This document shows positions 45,530 through 52,892 of a stretch of DNA of 64,000 bases, in pieces. Source of the DNA: Streptomyces ruber (GTDB taxonomy: Bacteria; Actinomycetota; Actinomycetes; Streptomycetales; Streptomycetaceae); the NCBI RefSeq assembly GCF_014648075.1, contig NZ_BMQK01000002.1:248001-312000 (forward strand), read 5' to 3'. The position numbers and the translations under genes were made by a program. Under the pieces are notes generated by a model, which was given only the letters and a program-made list of their open reading frames with translations, made no database searches and had not been told where the DNA came from. Position 1 is the stretch's first letter. Each line of letters begins with the position of its first letter.

Positions 45530-47853
45530 CCACTGACATGCAGCGACCCCCGGTCGCCACAACCGAGGGCCGCCAGAGTGATCTCGTCACCACCACTACC
45601 ACCGAAACACGCAGCTTGGATGCTGCGCAAGATGGGTCCGAAGTAGCCGCCGACCTGTTCGATTACCTGTGGGACGAGCGCCCCGGGTGGGTGTGCCTGG
45701 CGACCGATCACCGTATTCGCGACATCAAGTCGAAGCGCATGTCATCCGACTTCCGTAATTCGGCTTGGTACTCGTGGCCCGAGGACCGCAACAAAATCTG
45801 GGCACACGCCGAGATGGTCATGAACAGCCGTGAAGTGTGGTTCACACCTGCGCTGCTCCGGACCCAGGACCGCAAGGCCACCAACGCCACCGACAACGGA
45901 CGCATCTGCCAGGTGGACGCTGACCACACGGACGAGTGGACCGAGGAGGAGACGGCCACCCGCTCGGCTCTCCTGGAGAAGCTGAACGCGGCGGTCGTGA
46001 GGTCGGGCACGAACGGCAACTTCCACGCCTACGTGAAGCTCGACCGGGACACTCCGCGTGCTGTCATCGACCGGCTTAACGCGCAGCTCACGGCGGCGTT
46101 CGCTGGCGACAGCTCGAAGGAGAACGCCAGCTCGGTACTGCGCATGCCGGGCACGTTTAACCACAAGACGGACCCGAGCAACCCCGTGGGCCTGGAGCGG
46201 CTCCCGGAGGACTTCGCGGGGTGGGACCCGGCCGAGCTGGCGTCCCTGCTGCCGGAGACCCAGAAGACCCCTGCCGGAGCCCGGGACGAGGCCACCCCGT
46301 GGGCGGTGCCGGACGCGCCGAGCAGTCTGACCGAGTGCAGGACGCTGGGCGATCTGCTGTCGCTGCCCCCGGAGCATGACGACCGCAGCACCTGGGAGTG
46401 GGTGCAGAGGGTGGCCGGGCACGAGTCGCGCGCCGAGAGCATGAAGCCTTGCCCGAGCAAGCGTGAGTACATCGCACGGGTCATCAGCTACGACGGTGCG
46501 TCGGAGGCTCCTCGCCTCCTGCACGACGAAGCGCAGTTCTTCGAGGTGCTGGAACACAAGTGGGAAGAGGACGGAGTCAAGCGAAGCGACTCCAAGACCG
46601 CGCTGGCCGCCCAGCTCGCGAAGGGTGAGATCGATCCGGCCGAGGCTGTTGAGTCCTGGAGCGACTTCAACCAACGAGTCTTCGATGACATCGCCGGTAT
46701 CCACATCAGCAACGTTGCTCAGGAGCGCTACTACGGGCCGTTGCTGAAGCTCGCCGAGACCGATGCCGAGGCGTTCGACGCTACTCCGTTCGCGAGGACT
46801 GAGCTGCTGCGGCAGATCAACCGCACACGAGCCGAGCAGAAGGCGAAGGTGCTGGCCGCACCCGGCAGCAAGGAGCTTGGTCGTCCGTCGCGCCGCAAGG
46901 ACTGCACCGGGGTGGTCTATGACACGACCGCACCGGGATTGTTCATCCAGCCGGGATGGATCACGCTGTTCATGGCTGACTACGAGGTCGGCAAGACCAT
47001 GCTGGCCTACTCGCTGGCGGCCGACCGGCTGCGCAGGGGCGACGAGGTCGTCGTGATCCAGGAGGACGAGGCCGCCGACCAGACGTGGAGCAAGATCGAC
47101 GCCTTCTGCCTCACCGAGGAGGAGGAAGACCGCTTCCAGCCGTACAACTACCAGGGCTGGAACCTGGTGGCCACGCCCGAGATGCTCGACGCGCTCATGG
47201 AACGGCACCCGTGCACGACGCTTCTGATCATCGACTCGGTCATGAAGATCACCAAGTTGGCTGGACTGGAGGAAGACAACCCCGGCGCGGTCGCGCTGTG
47301 GACCGTCTTCGAGCGGTTCGCGGCGAAGTACCCGCAAGTGGCGGTCCTGCTGATCGACCACCAGGGCCACAAGGGCGGGGGCCACGCCCGGGGCGCAACC
47401 GGCAAGGCTCAGATGTCGTCGGTCGTCCTTGAGGTCTCCTCAAAGATCAAATTTGCCCGGGACCGCAATGGCCAAATCAAGGTCACGGTGCACAAGCACC
47501 GGAACGGCGAGAGTACGGGCCACACCTGGCGCGGTGACGTGATCGTCCGTCAGGACGACGAGCCGTTCCACATCAAGTGGACGGACGAGGGCGTCAAGGG
47601 CCAGGCGGGGGGCGTCGATGAGTATGTGCCGACGCCGGGCAAGGGCGGCAAGCTCAGCACCCGCGACCGGCTGAGCCTGGCGTTCATGCGGCGCAAGGGC
47701 GAATGGCTGTCGATGGCCGACCTGATGGAGGCGACGGAAGCCGCCCGGCCAACGGTCACCAACGCACTGAGGGCGATGGACGGACAGATCGAGGAGCGCC
47801 AGCACCCGGAAATCACGAGCGCCAAGCAATACCGCCCGGTGCGGTCGGCGTAG
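45526..47853 (+). CDS. Replication protein: primase-like domain, RecA-fold helicase, winged helix
   Basis: 775 residues from a GTG at 45526. The N-terminal third resembles RepB/prim-pol-type primases (NGNFHAYVKL, SSVLRMPGTFNHK and acidic CQVDADHTDEW). The middle is an AAA_25/RepA-type RecA-fold ATPase with Walker A-like ADYEVGKTM and Walker B LLIIDSVMK, plus HQGHKGGGHARG. The C-terminus is a winged helix (EWLSMADLMEATEAARPTVTNAL) that could bind the repeat array just downstream. Such proteins initiate replication of integrative elements and plasmids in actinobacteria. Walker A is GKT preceded by DYEV rather than the usual Gly-rich loop, as in other AAA_25 proteins. Confidence 0.8.
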   Translation: MTTDMQRPPVATTEGRQSDLVTTTTTETRSLDAAQDGSEVAADLFDYLWDERPGWVCLATDHRIRDIKSKRMSSDFRNSAWYSWPEDRNKIWAHAEMVMNSREVWFTPALLRTQDRKATNATDNGRICQVDADHTDEWTEEETATRSALLEKLNAAVVRSGTNGNFHAYVKLDRDTPRAVIDRLNAQLTAAFAGDSSKENASSVLRMPGTFNHKTDPSNPVGLERLPEDFAGWDPAELASLLPETQKTPAGARDEATPWAVPDAPSSLTECRTLGDLLSLPPEHDDRSTWEWVQRVAGHESRAESMKPCPSKREYIARVISYDGASEAPRLLHDEAQFFEVLEHKWEEDGVKRSDSKTALAAQLAKGEIDPAEAVESWSDFNQRVFDDIAGIHISNVAQERYYGPLLKLAETDAEAFDATPFARTELLRQINRTRAEQKAKVLAAPGSKELGRPSRRKDCTGVVYDTTAPGLFIQPGWITLFMADYEVGKTMLAYSLAADRLRRGDEVVVIQEDEAADQTWSKIDAFCLTEEEEDRFQPYNYQGWNLVATPEMLDALMERHPCTTLLIIDSVMKITKLAGLEEDNPGAVALWTVFERFAAKYPQVAVLLIDHQGHKGGGHARGATGKAQMSSVVLEVSSKIKFARDRNGQIKVTVHKHRNGESTGHTWRGDVIVRQDDEPFHIKWTDEGVKGQAGGVDEYVPTPGKGGKLSTRDRLSLAFMRRKGEWLSMADLMEATEAARPTVTNALRAMDGQIEERQHPEITSAKQYRPVRSA

Positions 47854-48033
47854 GTGTTCTGCCCATGGCCGCCGGAGGGGGTGTTCGGAACACCCGGCCG
47901 AACACCCCCCAGAACAGTGCTCCACCGCCGGTCAGAGGGGGTGTTCGGGTGTTTCAAACACTGTTCGAACAGGGGGGTGTTCGGGGTGTTCGCCTCCCCT
48001 CTGGGGAGAGGGAGGCGAACACCCCCGGAACAC
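47854..48033. other. Iteron-like array, candidate replication origin
   Basis: About ten copies of GTGTTC or its complement GAACAC in 180 bp directly after the replication gene, many within the longer GGGGGTGTTCGG. Palindromic pairs are GTGTTCGGAACAC (47881-47893), GTGTTTCAAACAC (47949-47961) and CTGTTCGAACAG (47961-47972). A perfect 15-bp inverted repeat GGGGTGTTCGCCTCC / GGAGGCGAACACCCC (47983-47997, 48011-48025) closes the array. Iterons beside the rep gene are the usual form of a plasmid origin. Confidence 0.7.
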
Positions 48034-48091
48034 ACCCTGCAGCGACCCGCGCAACACTCTCCGCAACAGCTGATAGGGGAGAGGTAAGGCA

Positions 48092-48646
48092 GTGAACGAC
48101 TTGGACAGGCGCGGCAGCAGGATCTTCGGCCGAGTGGAGGGGGAGGTGGCCTGGCCGTCTGGGGCAGACAGCCCGTATCGGCTGATGAAGCTCAGGGAGC
48201 CGGAGCGGTACGAGCGCGAGACGGCTGAGCAGGCCGACGCCCAGCGGGTCATCGTCGAATGGGCCGAGTGGTACGGCCTCAAGCGGGCGAAGATGGCCTG
48301 CTGCCCCGGCTGGCTCACGCGCAAGGTCAGCAGGCGATGCAGCATCGACCGTTGCACCGCGTTCGGCGGCGGTGCAACCGACCACCGCTGGCTGGAACAC
48401 AGGGTCGGCTGGGTCCTCGACGGGCAGCCGGTGGCCCTGACGTCGGCCGCCTACGGCATCTCGGACGAGTATCGCGCCCGATTTGAATGGTGGGTTGCCG
48501 AAGACCCCCGGCTGGCGGTCGCCCTCGGCGGCCAGGGCTGGTACGGCATCGGTTCCACGCAAGTGCTGATGTGGCGTACTGACGTCATCGAGGTGATGGA
48601 GCCCGCGCCGGAGTCGGTGCGCGCCTTGGGCTATCGGCAGCTCTGA
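48092..48646 (+). CDS. Hypothetical protein of the element
   Basis: 184 residues from a GTG at 48092 behind GGGAGAGG. It contains a Cys-rich patch (ACCPGWLTRKVSRRCSIDRC) that may bind a metal, and several Trp residues in WLEHRVGWVLDGQPVALTSAAYG and FEWWVAED. No membrane segment or known family. Following the origin in the same direction, it may take part in replication control or be a cargo function; nothing in the sequence decides this. Confidence 0.68.
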   Translation: MNDLDRRGSRIFGRVEGEVAWPSGADSPYRLMKLREPERYERETAEQADAQRVIVEWAEWYGLKRAKMACCPGWLTRKVSRRCSIDRCTAFGGGATDHRWLEHRVGWVLDGQPVALTSAAYGISDEYRARFEWWVAEDPRLAVALGGQGWYGIGSTQVLMWRTDVIEVMEPAPESVRALGYRQL

Positions 48647-49106
48647 GGCCAGGGACGGTACTGCGGAGGGCACGAGAGGGCGGGGCCGGGCCCGAGTGCC
48701 GCAGGCACCGGGCGAGGCCACGGGACGGCCAGAAAGACCCCACGACGACGGTAGCGCGCGGCAGCGGGTGGCCCCCGGGAGCGCCAGCACCGGCCCGCAG
48801 TAACGAGTGGTGACTGGCGAGCACGGGAAGTAAGGCCGGCGGTCACCTTGAGAGCAACCCGCCCGCGCGGCGCTGCCGCCGCCGGGCACGCGAGAGCCCC
48901 CAACCCTGACGCCCGACGGCACGGTTGGGGGCTCCGCCGTGCGGGCGGCTGGCCCACCTCCGGGGTCTGGGCGCCCCCGAGCGGGAAAGTGGTGGACCCA
49001 GGACTTTCCCGCACGTCCAAAAAACACCAGCGGCGCGGTGGCCGTCTATTTGCCGTGAATGCAACCGGTATGACGCTGGCGGTATCACAGGTGATTCTCT
49101 GGGGAC
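48647..49106. other. Non-coding stretch with a strong terminator
   Basis: 460 bp with no supported gene. It holds a perfect 12-bp stem GAGCCCCCAACC / GGTTGGGGGCTC with a 17-nt loop (48894-48934) and the inverted copy GAAGTAAGGCCGGCGG (48827-48842) of a segment found at 44910-44925. The last 100 bp should contain the promoter for the XRE gene that follows. Confidence 0.6.
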
Positions 49107-49313
49107 ATGAGCGCCGGACAAAGGCTGCGGCACTTTCGGGAGCAGCTCGGCATATCCCAACGGGCGATGGCCGATGAACTCGGCACGACGCACGTGGTGG
49201 TCGGCCGCTGGGAACGAGGCGTGTTCAATCCGAACGTGTCGAGCCTTCAAAAGATCGCCGCCTTGATGGACTGCACGATGGATGAGCTGGTGAAAAAGGA
49301 GGTGACCAGATGA
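49107..49313 (+). CDS. XRE-family helix-turn-helix regulator
   Basis: 68 residues forming one Cro/C1-type HTH (LRHFREQLGISQRAMADEL, then THVVVGRWERGVFNPNVSSL). First gene of a coupled set; its stop overlaps the ATG of the next gene by 4 bases. It likely regulates this second operon of the element. GGGG lies 2 bp before the ATG, so the start may be slightly mis-set. Confidence 0.82.
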   Translation: MSAGQRLRHFREQLGISQRAMADELGTTHVVVGRWERGVFNPNVSSLQKIAALMDCTMDELVKKEVTR

Positions 49314-49597
49314 CGGCAGTGCCGGTGGAGGCGCAGACGTGGCTAGTGGGGCGCATTCACGACCAGGAAGTCCTCAGCGAAGTGACCGGCTGGTGGCTGG
49401 ATGAAGACGGCGTGAACCCGCTGACGGTCGGCACCTGGACCGGCTGCCGGGACGGCTTGGTGATGCGGGGGACGGTGCAGCAGGCGGCACGGGTGGCCGC
49501 CATGCGTGAGCTGGTCGACTGGGCCGAGCGCGCCAGCAGCGTCGAGGAATGCGAGGCCATCGAGCGCGTGCGGGCGTGGGTGCTGGCGAGTGGCTAA
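49310..49597 (+). CDS. Hypothetical protein of the element
   Basis: 95 residues. The start has an exceptionally complete ribosome site (AAGGAGGTGA). The protein is acidic with three Trp in the N-terminal half and an Ala/Glu-rich C-terminal helix (RVAAMRELVDWAERASSVEE). No motif or family recognised. It is embedded between the XRE gene and an HTH gene with overlaps on both sides, indicating one transcript. Confidence 0.7.
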   Translation: MTAVPVEAQTWLVGRIHDQEVLSEVTGWWLDEDGVNPLTVGTWTGCRDGLVMRGTVQQAARVAAMRELVDWAERASSVEECEAIERVRAWVLASG

Positions 49598-50180
49598 ATA
49601 CGAGCCGCCTGAGGAGGCGGAAGAGGTCAGTAAGGAGCTCGCAGAAGACAGTTCGATTCGACTGGTCGGTCCACGCGCGGAGATGGCCGTGGTGATTCAA
49701 GTGCTGGCCGAACAGGGCCTTGGTCGCAATGCGATCGCGCGTCGAATGAACGTCCCCAATACGACGGTTACCGAAATCGCCCAGGTGATCGGGGTCAACT
49801 TCGACCGCTCCCAGACCGAGCAGGCTTTGAAAGCCCGGCTGACCGACCTGAAGGTGAAGAACATGGCCGTGGCCGAGGGCCTGAGCGAGGACCTGACCCA
49901 CGCTCGGATCAAGCTCCGCATGGCTAATAATAACCGTGACTTGGCTTTCGCCGCGAAGACCATCAGCGATCTTGCGAGAGCAGTGCACAACCTCACTCCA
50001 GGGGTCACCGAGGAAGACAAGCTTGAAGAGGCTCGGGACTTCCTGCTCGAATTCAACGACAACCTGCGCGCAGCACGCGACCAATTCGAGACACGCACCG
50101 GCCTGGACATGGGGTCGGACGAGGCCACCCGGATTTCCCGACGAGAACTTGGATTGGACGGCAATAATGACGAACCGTAA
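49590..50180 (+). CDS. HTH protein, possibly terminase-small-subunit-like
   Basis: 196 residues from the GTG at 49590, which overlaps the previous gene by 8 bp. Residues about 30-70 form a resolvase/terminase-type HTH (IQVLAEQGLGRNAIARRMNV, then TTVTEIAQVIG). The rest is a helical, charged region with two more helices and an acidic tail. This combination of HTH and helical oligomerisation region is like small terminase subunits or helper regulators of phage satellites, but the similarity is only by layout. If true, it would fit packaging by a helper phage. Confidence 0.55.
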   Translation: MAKYEPPEEAEEVSKELAEDSSIRLVGPRAEMAVVIQVLAEQGLGRNAIARRMNVPNTTVTEIAQVIGVNFDRSQTEQALKARLTDLKVKNMAVAEGLSEDLTHARIKLRMANNNRDLAFAAKTISDLARAVHNLTPGVTEEDKLEEARDFLLEFNDNLRAARDQFETRTGLDMGSDEATRISRRELGLDGNNDEP

Positions 50181-50541
50181 TTCCGGCGAGGTCGTGCAGG
50201 GACCGATGACCTCGGACGGTCCGAGCGTCGAGGAACTGAGGGCCGCGCGCCCGGGGTCGACCGGCGGCTTCTACCACCGGGGCGAACGCGGTCCGCTCGA
50301 CTGCGCCGTCATCTGGGGCGAGGTGGTGGCCGGGGATGGCACGGTGACTGACGACCAGATGGCCGAGGTCCGCAAGGCCGCCGCTATCGGTGCCGACAGC
50401 CGCCACGCGGCACAGGTGGCCAAGTCCTTTACCGAGCGGCGCGATCCGATGACCGGCCAGGCGATCCGTACCTACGAGGACGGCCGGTCCGAGCTGGTGG
50501 ACGAGAGCCGCCCGGACCACCGCTGGCGCGGCTGCGCATAG
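50167..50541 (+). CDS. Hypothetical protein of the element
   Basis: 124 residues from the ATG at 50167, overlapping the previous gene by 14 bp. Gly/Arg/Glu-rich, with SVEELRAARPGSTGGFYHRGERG and a Met/Ala helix; no membrane segment and no family recognised. Last gene of the overlapping set 49107-50541. Confidence 0.6.
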   Translation: MTNRNSGEVVQGPMTSDGPSVEELRAARPGSTGGFYHRGERGPLDCAVIWGEVVAGDGTVTDDQMAEVRKAAAIGADSRHAAQVAKSFTERRDPMTGQAIRTYEDGRSELVDESRPDHRWRGCA

Positions 50542-50720
50542 CCACCGGGCGCCCGGGACGGGGCACGGACGGCCTCCCGTCCCGCTCGGGGCCCACGGGC
50601 CCGGTCAGACCACGAGAGATCCAGGGAGAGCCGCCGGGAGCCCGGCACGTGAGGACACGCGAAACGCGGATGCCCAGGCTCGTTTCCCACCCCATCGCAT
50701 GACACACAAGAAGAGGAACC

Positions 50721-51239
50721 ATGACCAGCACAGACAACCTGATCACCCGCGCCCGGCTGGCGATCGAGGCCGAGGAGAAGGCGCGGGTGGTGGCCAAGGC
50801 GGCCGAGCTGGCCGAGGCCGACAAGCACGCCGAGTCGGTGGCCGAACGGCAGGCCCAGCACGACCAGCTCAAGGCGGACGCCGAGGCGGCTCTGTCGGCC
50901 GAGGGCGTGACGCTGCCCGAGCTGGCCGACCTGTTCGATGCGGCGGTGGCCGCCCTGGCCGCCCTGGCCGAGGGCGCCTGCACCCGCAACGACCTGATCG
51001 GCCAGCACGCGGCCGGTCTGGCGCTGGCCAAGCTTCCCAACGCTGAGCGCACGCCCGTCCGTGAGCTGCTGGCGCGCGCGACCGCCCAGGCCGCCGAGCA
51101 GGTCCGAGGCCGGGACACCGACCTCGGGCGGCTGATCACGAGCCTCAACGCGGACGGCGGACCCCTGTGGCGGATCACGCCCGTCGAACGTGCCCGCCGC
51201 GTGCAGACCTCAACCGATCACGTCGACCTCCCGCTCTGA
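50721..51239 (+). CDS. Alpha-helical hypothetical protein
   Basis: 172 residues from the ATG at 50721 (AGAGGAA upstream). Very rich in Ala and Glu; the first 80 residues look like a coiled coil (LAIEAEEKARVVAKAAELAE). The ending DGGPLWRITPVERARRVQTS is more structured. A scaffold or nucleoid-like role would fit, but nothing supports one. It lies after a 179-bp gap and before the large inverted repeat. Confidence 0.65.
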   Translation: MTSTDNLITRARLAIEAEEKARVVAKAAELAEADKHAESVAERQAQHDQLKADAEAALSAEGVTLPELADLFDAAVAALAALAEGACTRNDLIGQHAAGLALAKLPNAERTPVRELLARATAQAAEQVRGRDTDLGRLITSLNADGGPLWRITPVERARRVQTSTDHVDLPL

Positions 51240-51250
51240 AATTCGGACCT

Positions 51251-51331
51251 CAACATGAGCCCCGGGGCCGAGGCTCGACCCGACCTTGACGACCCAGCAA
51301 GTCGGGTCGGCCCGACCGCCGGCTCATGTTG
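51251..51331. repeat. Nested inverted repeats
   Basis: Outer arms CAACATGAGCC (51251-51261) and GGCTCATGTTG (51321-51331) enclose inner arms CGACCCGAC (51276-51284) and GTCGGGTCG (51301-51309). The whole 81-bp block would form one long branched hairpin. It may be a terminator, an RNA structure, or a nicking/transfer site. Confidence 0.65.
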
Positions 51332-51420
51332 CCTACACGCACCCGCAAGCCCCTTGAGGTGCACCCGGGTCGGCCGACCCGCCCGAACTTGAACAACTTG
51401 AACTTGAACACCTTGCCCCG

Positions 51421-51463
51421 ACCCTCCCGCCGGGCCACGCGGGGCGCGGCCCGGCGGGAGGGT
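51421..51463 (+). terminator. Very strong terminator hairpin
   Basis: Perfect 16-bp stem (left arm starts ACCCTCCCGC, right arm ends GCGGGAGGGT) with an 11-nt loop. It follows the 50721-51239 gene. The remaining 225 bp up to the next gene contain AT-richer sequence with several GAATTC and AATTCC motifs and should hold a promoter. Confidence 0.8.
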
Positions 51464-51688
51464 GCTAATTCAAATTCCGGGTTCGAATTCAGGTTCCTCG
51501 GGCGCCAGGAAAAGGGCGGTCACGAGGCGTGAGTGGCGGTGTGTGGATGGGGGTGGTCACGCCTTTTCCGCGCACCTTTTTGGATTCGGCTTCATTTCAG
51601 GAATTGTGCGCTGCGCAAATCCCGTGATTTTCTTGAATTCTCGGCAATTCCGCCGGGGTCCGGAATTCGGGAAAGCAGGGGGCACGAA

Positions 51689-52363
51689 ATGGCCGCAGAA
51701 ATCACCAAGGGCATCCGGGTCGTCACCAAGGACGGCCACCTGGGCACCGTGGAGAACGAGCCCGCGCTGACGGCCTCCGGCCACGTGGTCACCGTGAAGT
51801 TCGACGACCCGTCGATCTCGGCGGGCGGTGGCGCTGGCTACGACGTGAACGACCTCAAGCCCGCCCCCGCCGACGAGGAGCACCCCTGCGAGTGCTCGGC
51901 CTACGACGCCCTCGACCCCGAGGAGCTCACCGACGAGCGGCTGGCCAACGGTGACTACGAGGTCTTCACCACCGGCTGTACCGCCACCACCCGCCGGACC
52001 TTCGCGCCCGGTCACGACGCCAAGCTCAAGTCCTTCTTGATCAGGCACGGTGCGGCCGGGCACGAGATCCGCCGCAGCGAGGCGGGGGTGGCCAGCAGCG
52101 CCAGCGCCGAGGAGCACGCCGCGCGCTACGCCTTCGCCCGGATGGTCACGGCCGGTGTGCAGCGCGCCGAGGCGAAGGCCGCCGAGAAGGCCGCCCGCGC
52201 CGAGGAGCGCGCCGCCCGCAAGACCGCCCCCCGCGCCAGGCGCCCGAAGAAGGTCACCGCCAAGGTCGGCCGCGCGACCTTCACCGGCCGGATGGACGGC
52301 GAGCACTTCGTCTACGAGGTGAAGGGCAAGGAGCGCCGGACCCTCAAGTTCGTGGCTGTCTGA
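51689..52363 (+). CDS. Hypothetical protein with basic C-terminus
   Basis: 224 residues from the ATG at 51689 (AGGGGGC upstream). The N-terminal 55 residues resemble a small beta-barrel (GIRVVTKDGHLGTVENEPAL, then VKFDDPSISAG), followed by a Cys-containing CECSAYDALDPEEL and a long Lys/Arg/Ala-rich helix (AEAKAAEKAARAEERAARK). It could be a nucleic-acid-binding protein of the element. No named family. Confidence 0.65.
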   Translation: MAAEITKGIRVVTKDGHLGTVENEPALTASGHVVTVKFDDPSISAGGGAGYDVNDLKPAPADEEHPCECSAYDALDPEELTDERLANGDYEVFTTGCTATTRRTFAPGHDAKLKSFLIRHGAAGHEIRRSEAGVASSASAEEHAARYAFARMVTAGVQRAEAKAAEKAARAEERAARKTAPRARRPKKVTAKVGRATFTGRMDGEHFVYEVKGKERRTLKFVAV

Positions 52364-52423
52364 CCGACCCGCCCCGCCGGGCGGTCGGCACAGGCCGCCC
52401 GGCGGCTCCCCGAGGAGCCCCAC

Positions 52424-52621
52424 ATGTACAAACTCACCTGGCGCACGCCCGAGGGCCGCCCCGCCCTGGCCAAGGTCTTCGACCCGGCCACCGTCCGCAA
52501 GCTCGCGGCCGACGCGATCGACGCCAACCCCGAGGGCAACCACCTGCGCGTTCAGCAGCTCGTCAGCTGCCCGATCGTCGGCGACCGCATCTGGGCCGAG
52601 GTCACCCACCAATTCGTCTGA
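52424..52621 (+). CDS. Small hypothetical protein, 65 residues
   Basis: Good GAGGAG ribosome site. The product (MYKLTWRTPEGRPALAKVFD...) looks like a small alpha/beta domain, with no motif known to me. It is followed after 11 bp by another small gene with the same type of ribosome site, so the two are probably cotranscribed with the preceding gene. Confidence 0.62.
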   Translation: MYKLTWRTPEGRPALAKVFDPATVRKLAADAIDANPEGNHLRVQQLVSCPIVGDRIWAEVTHQFV

Positions 52622-52632
52622 GGAGCCAGCTC

Positions 52633-52818
52633 ATGAAGATCCGCCTTAATGCCGTCATCGAGATTGATGCCGACGCCTGGGAGAACATACACGGTGGCGA
52701 GCAACCGCTGACCGCCGAGAACGCCACCGCCTACGTGGAGCAGATTTTCGATGTCCACGGGCGCGTAACGGAAATCACAAAAACCTTCAGGCTCATCGTC
52801 GTTGACCAGGACGCCTGA
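52633..52818 (+). CDS. Small acidic hypothetical protein, 61 residues
   Basis: Starts with GAGGAG upstream. The sequence alternates beta-strand-like and helical parts (MKIRLNAVIEIDADAWENI...), ending in a strand-rich FRLIVVDQD. Acidic small proteins of mobile elements often act as anti-restriction or control proteins, but no evidence supports this here. Terminator immediately downstream. Confidence 0.62.
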   Translation: MKIRLNAVIEIDADAWENIHGGEQPLTAENATAYVEQIFDVHGRVTEITKTFRLIVVDQDA

Positions 52819-52826
52819 CATGAACC

Positions 52827-52861
52827 GGCCCGGTCGGGGGCCATCACCCCCCGACCGGGCC
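52827..52861 (+). terminator. Terminator before the integrase
   Basis: Perfect 14-bp stem GGCCCGGTCGGGGG / CCCCCGACCGGGCC with a 7-nt loop, 8 bp past the previous stop and 31 bp before the integrase start. The integrase therefore needs readthrough or a promoter overlapping the hairpin. Confidence 0.78.
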
Positions 52862-52892
52862 AACGCTGAGCGAAACAAGAGGAAACCCAGCT

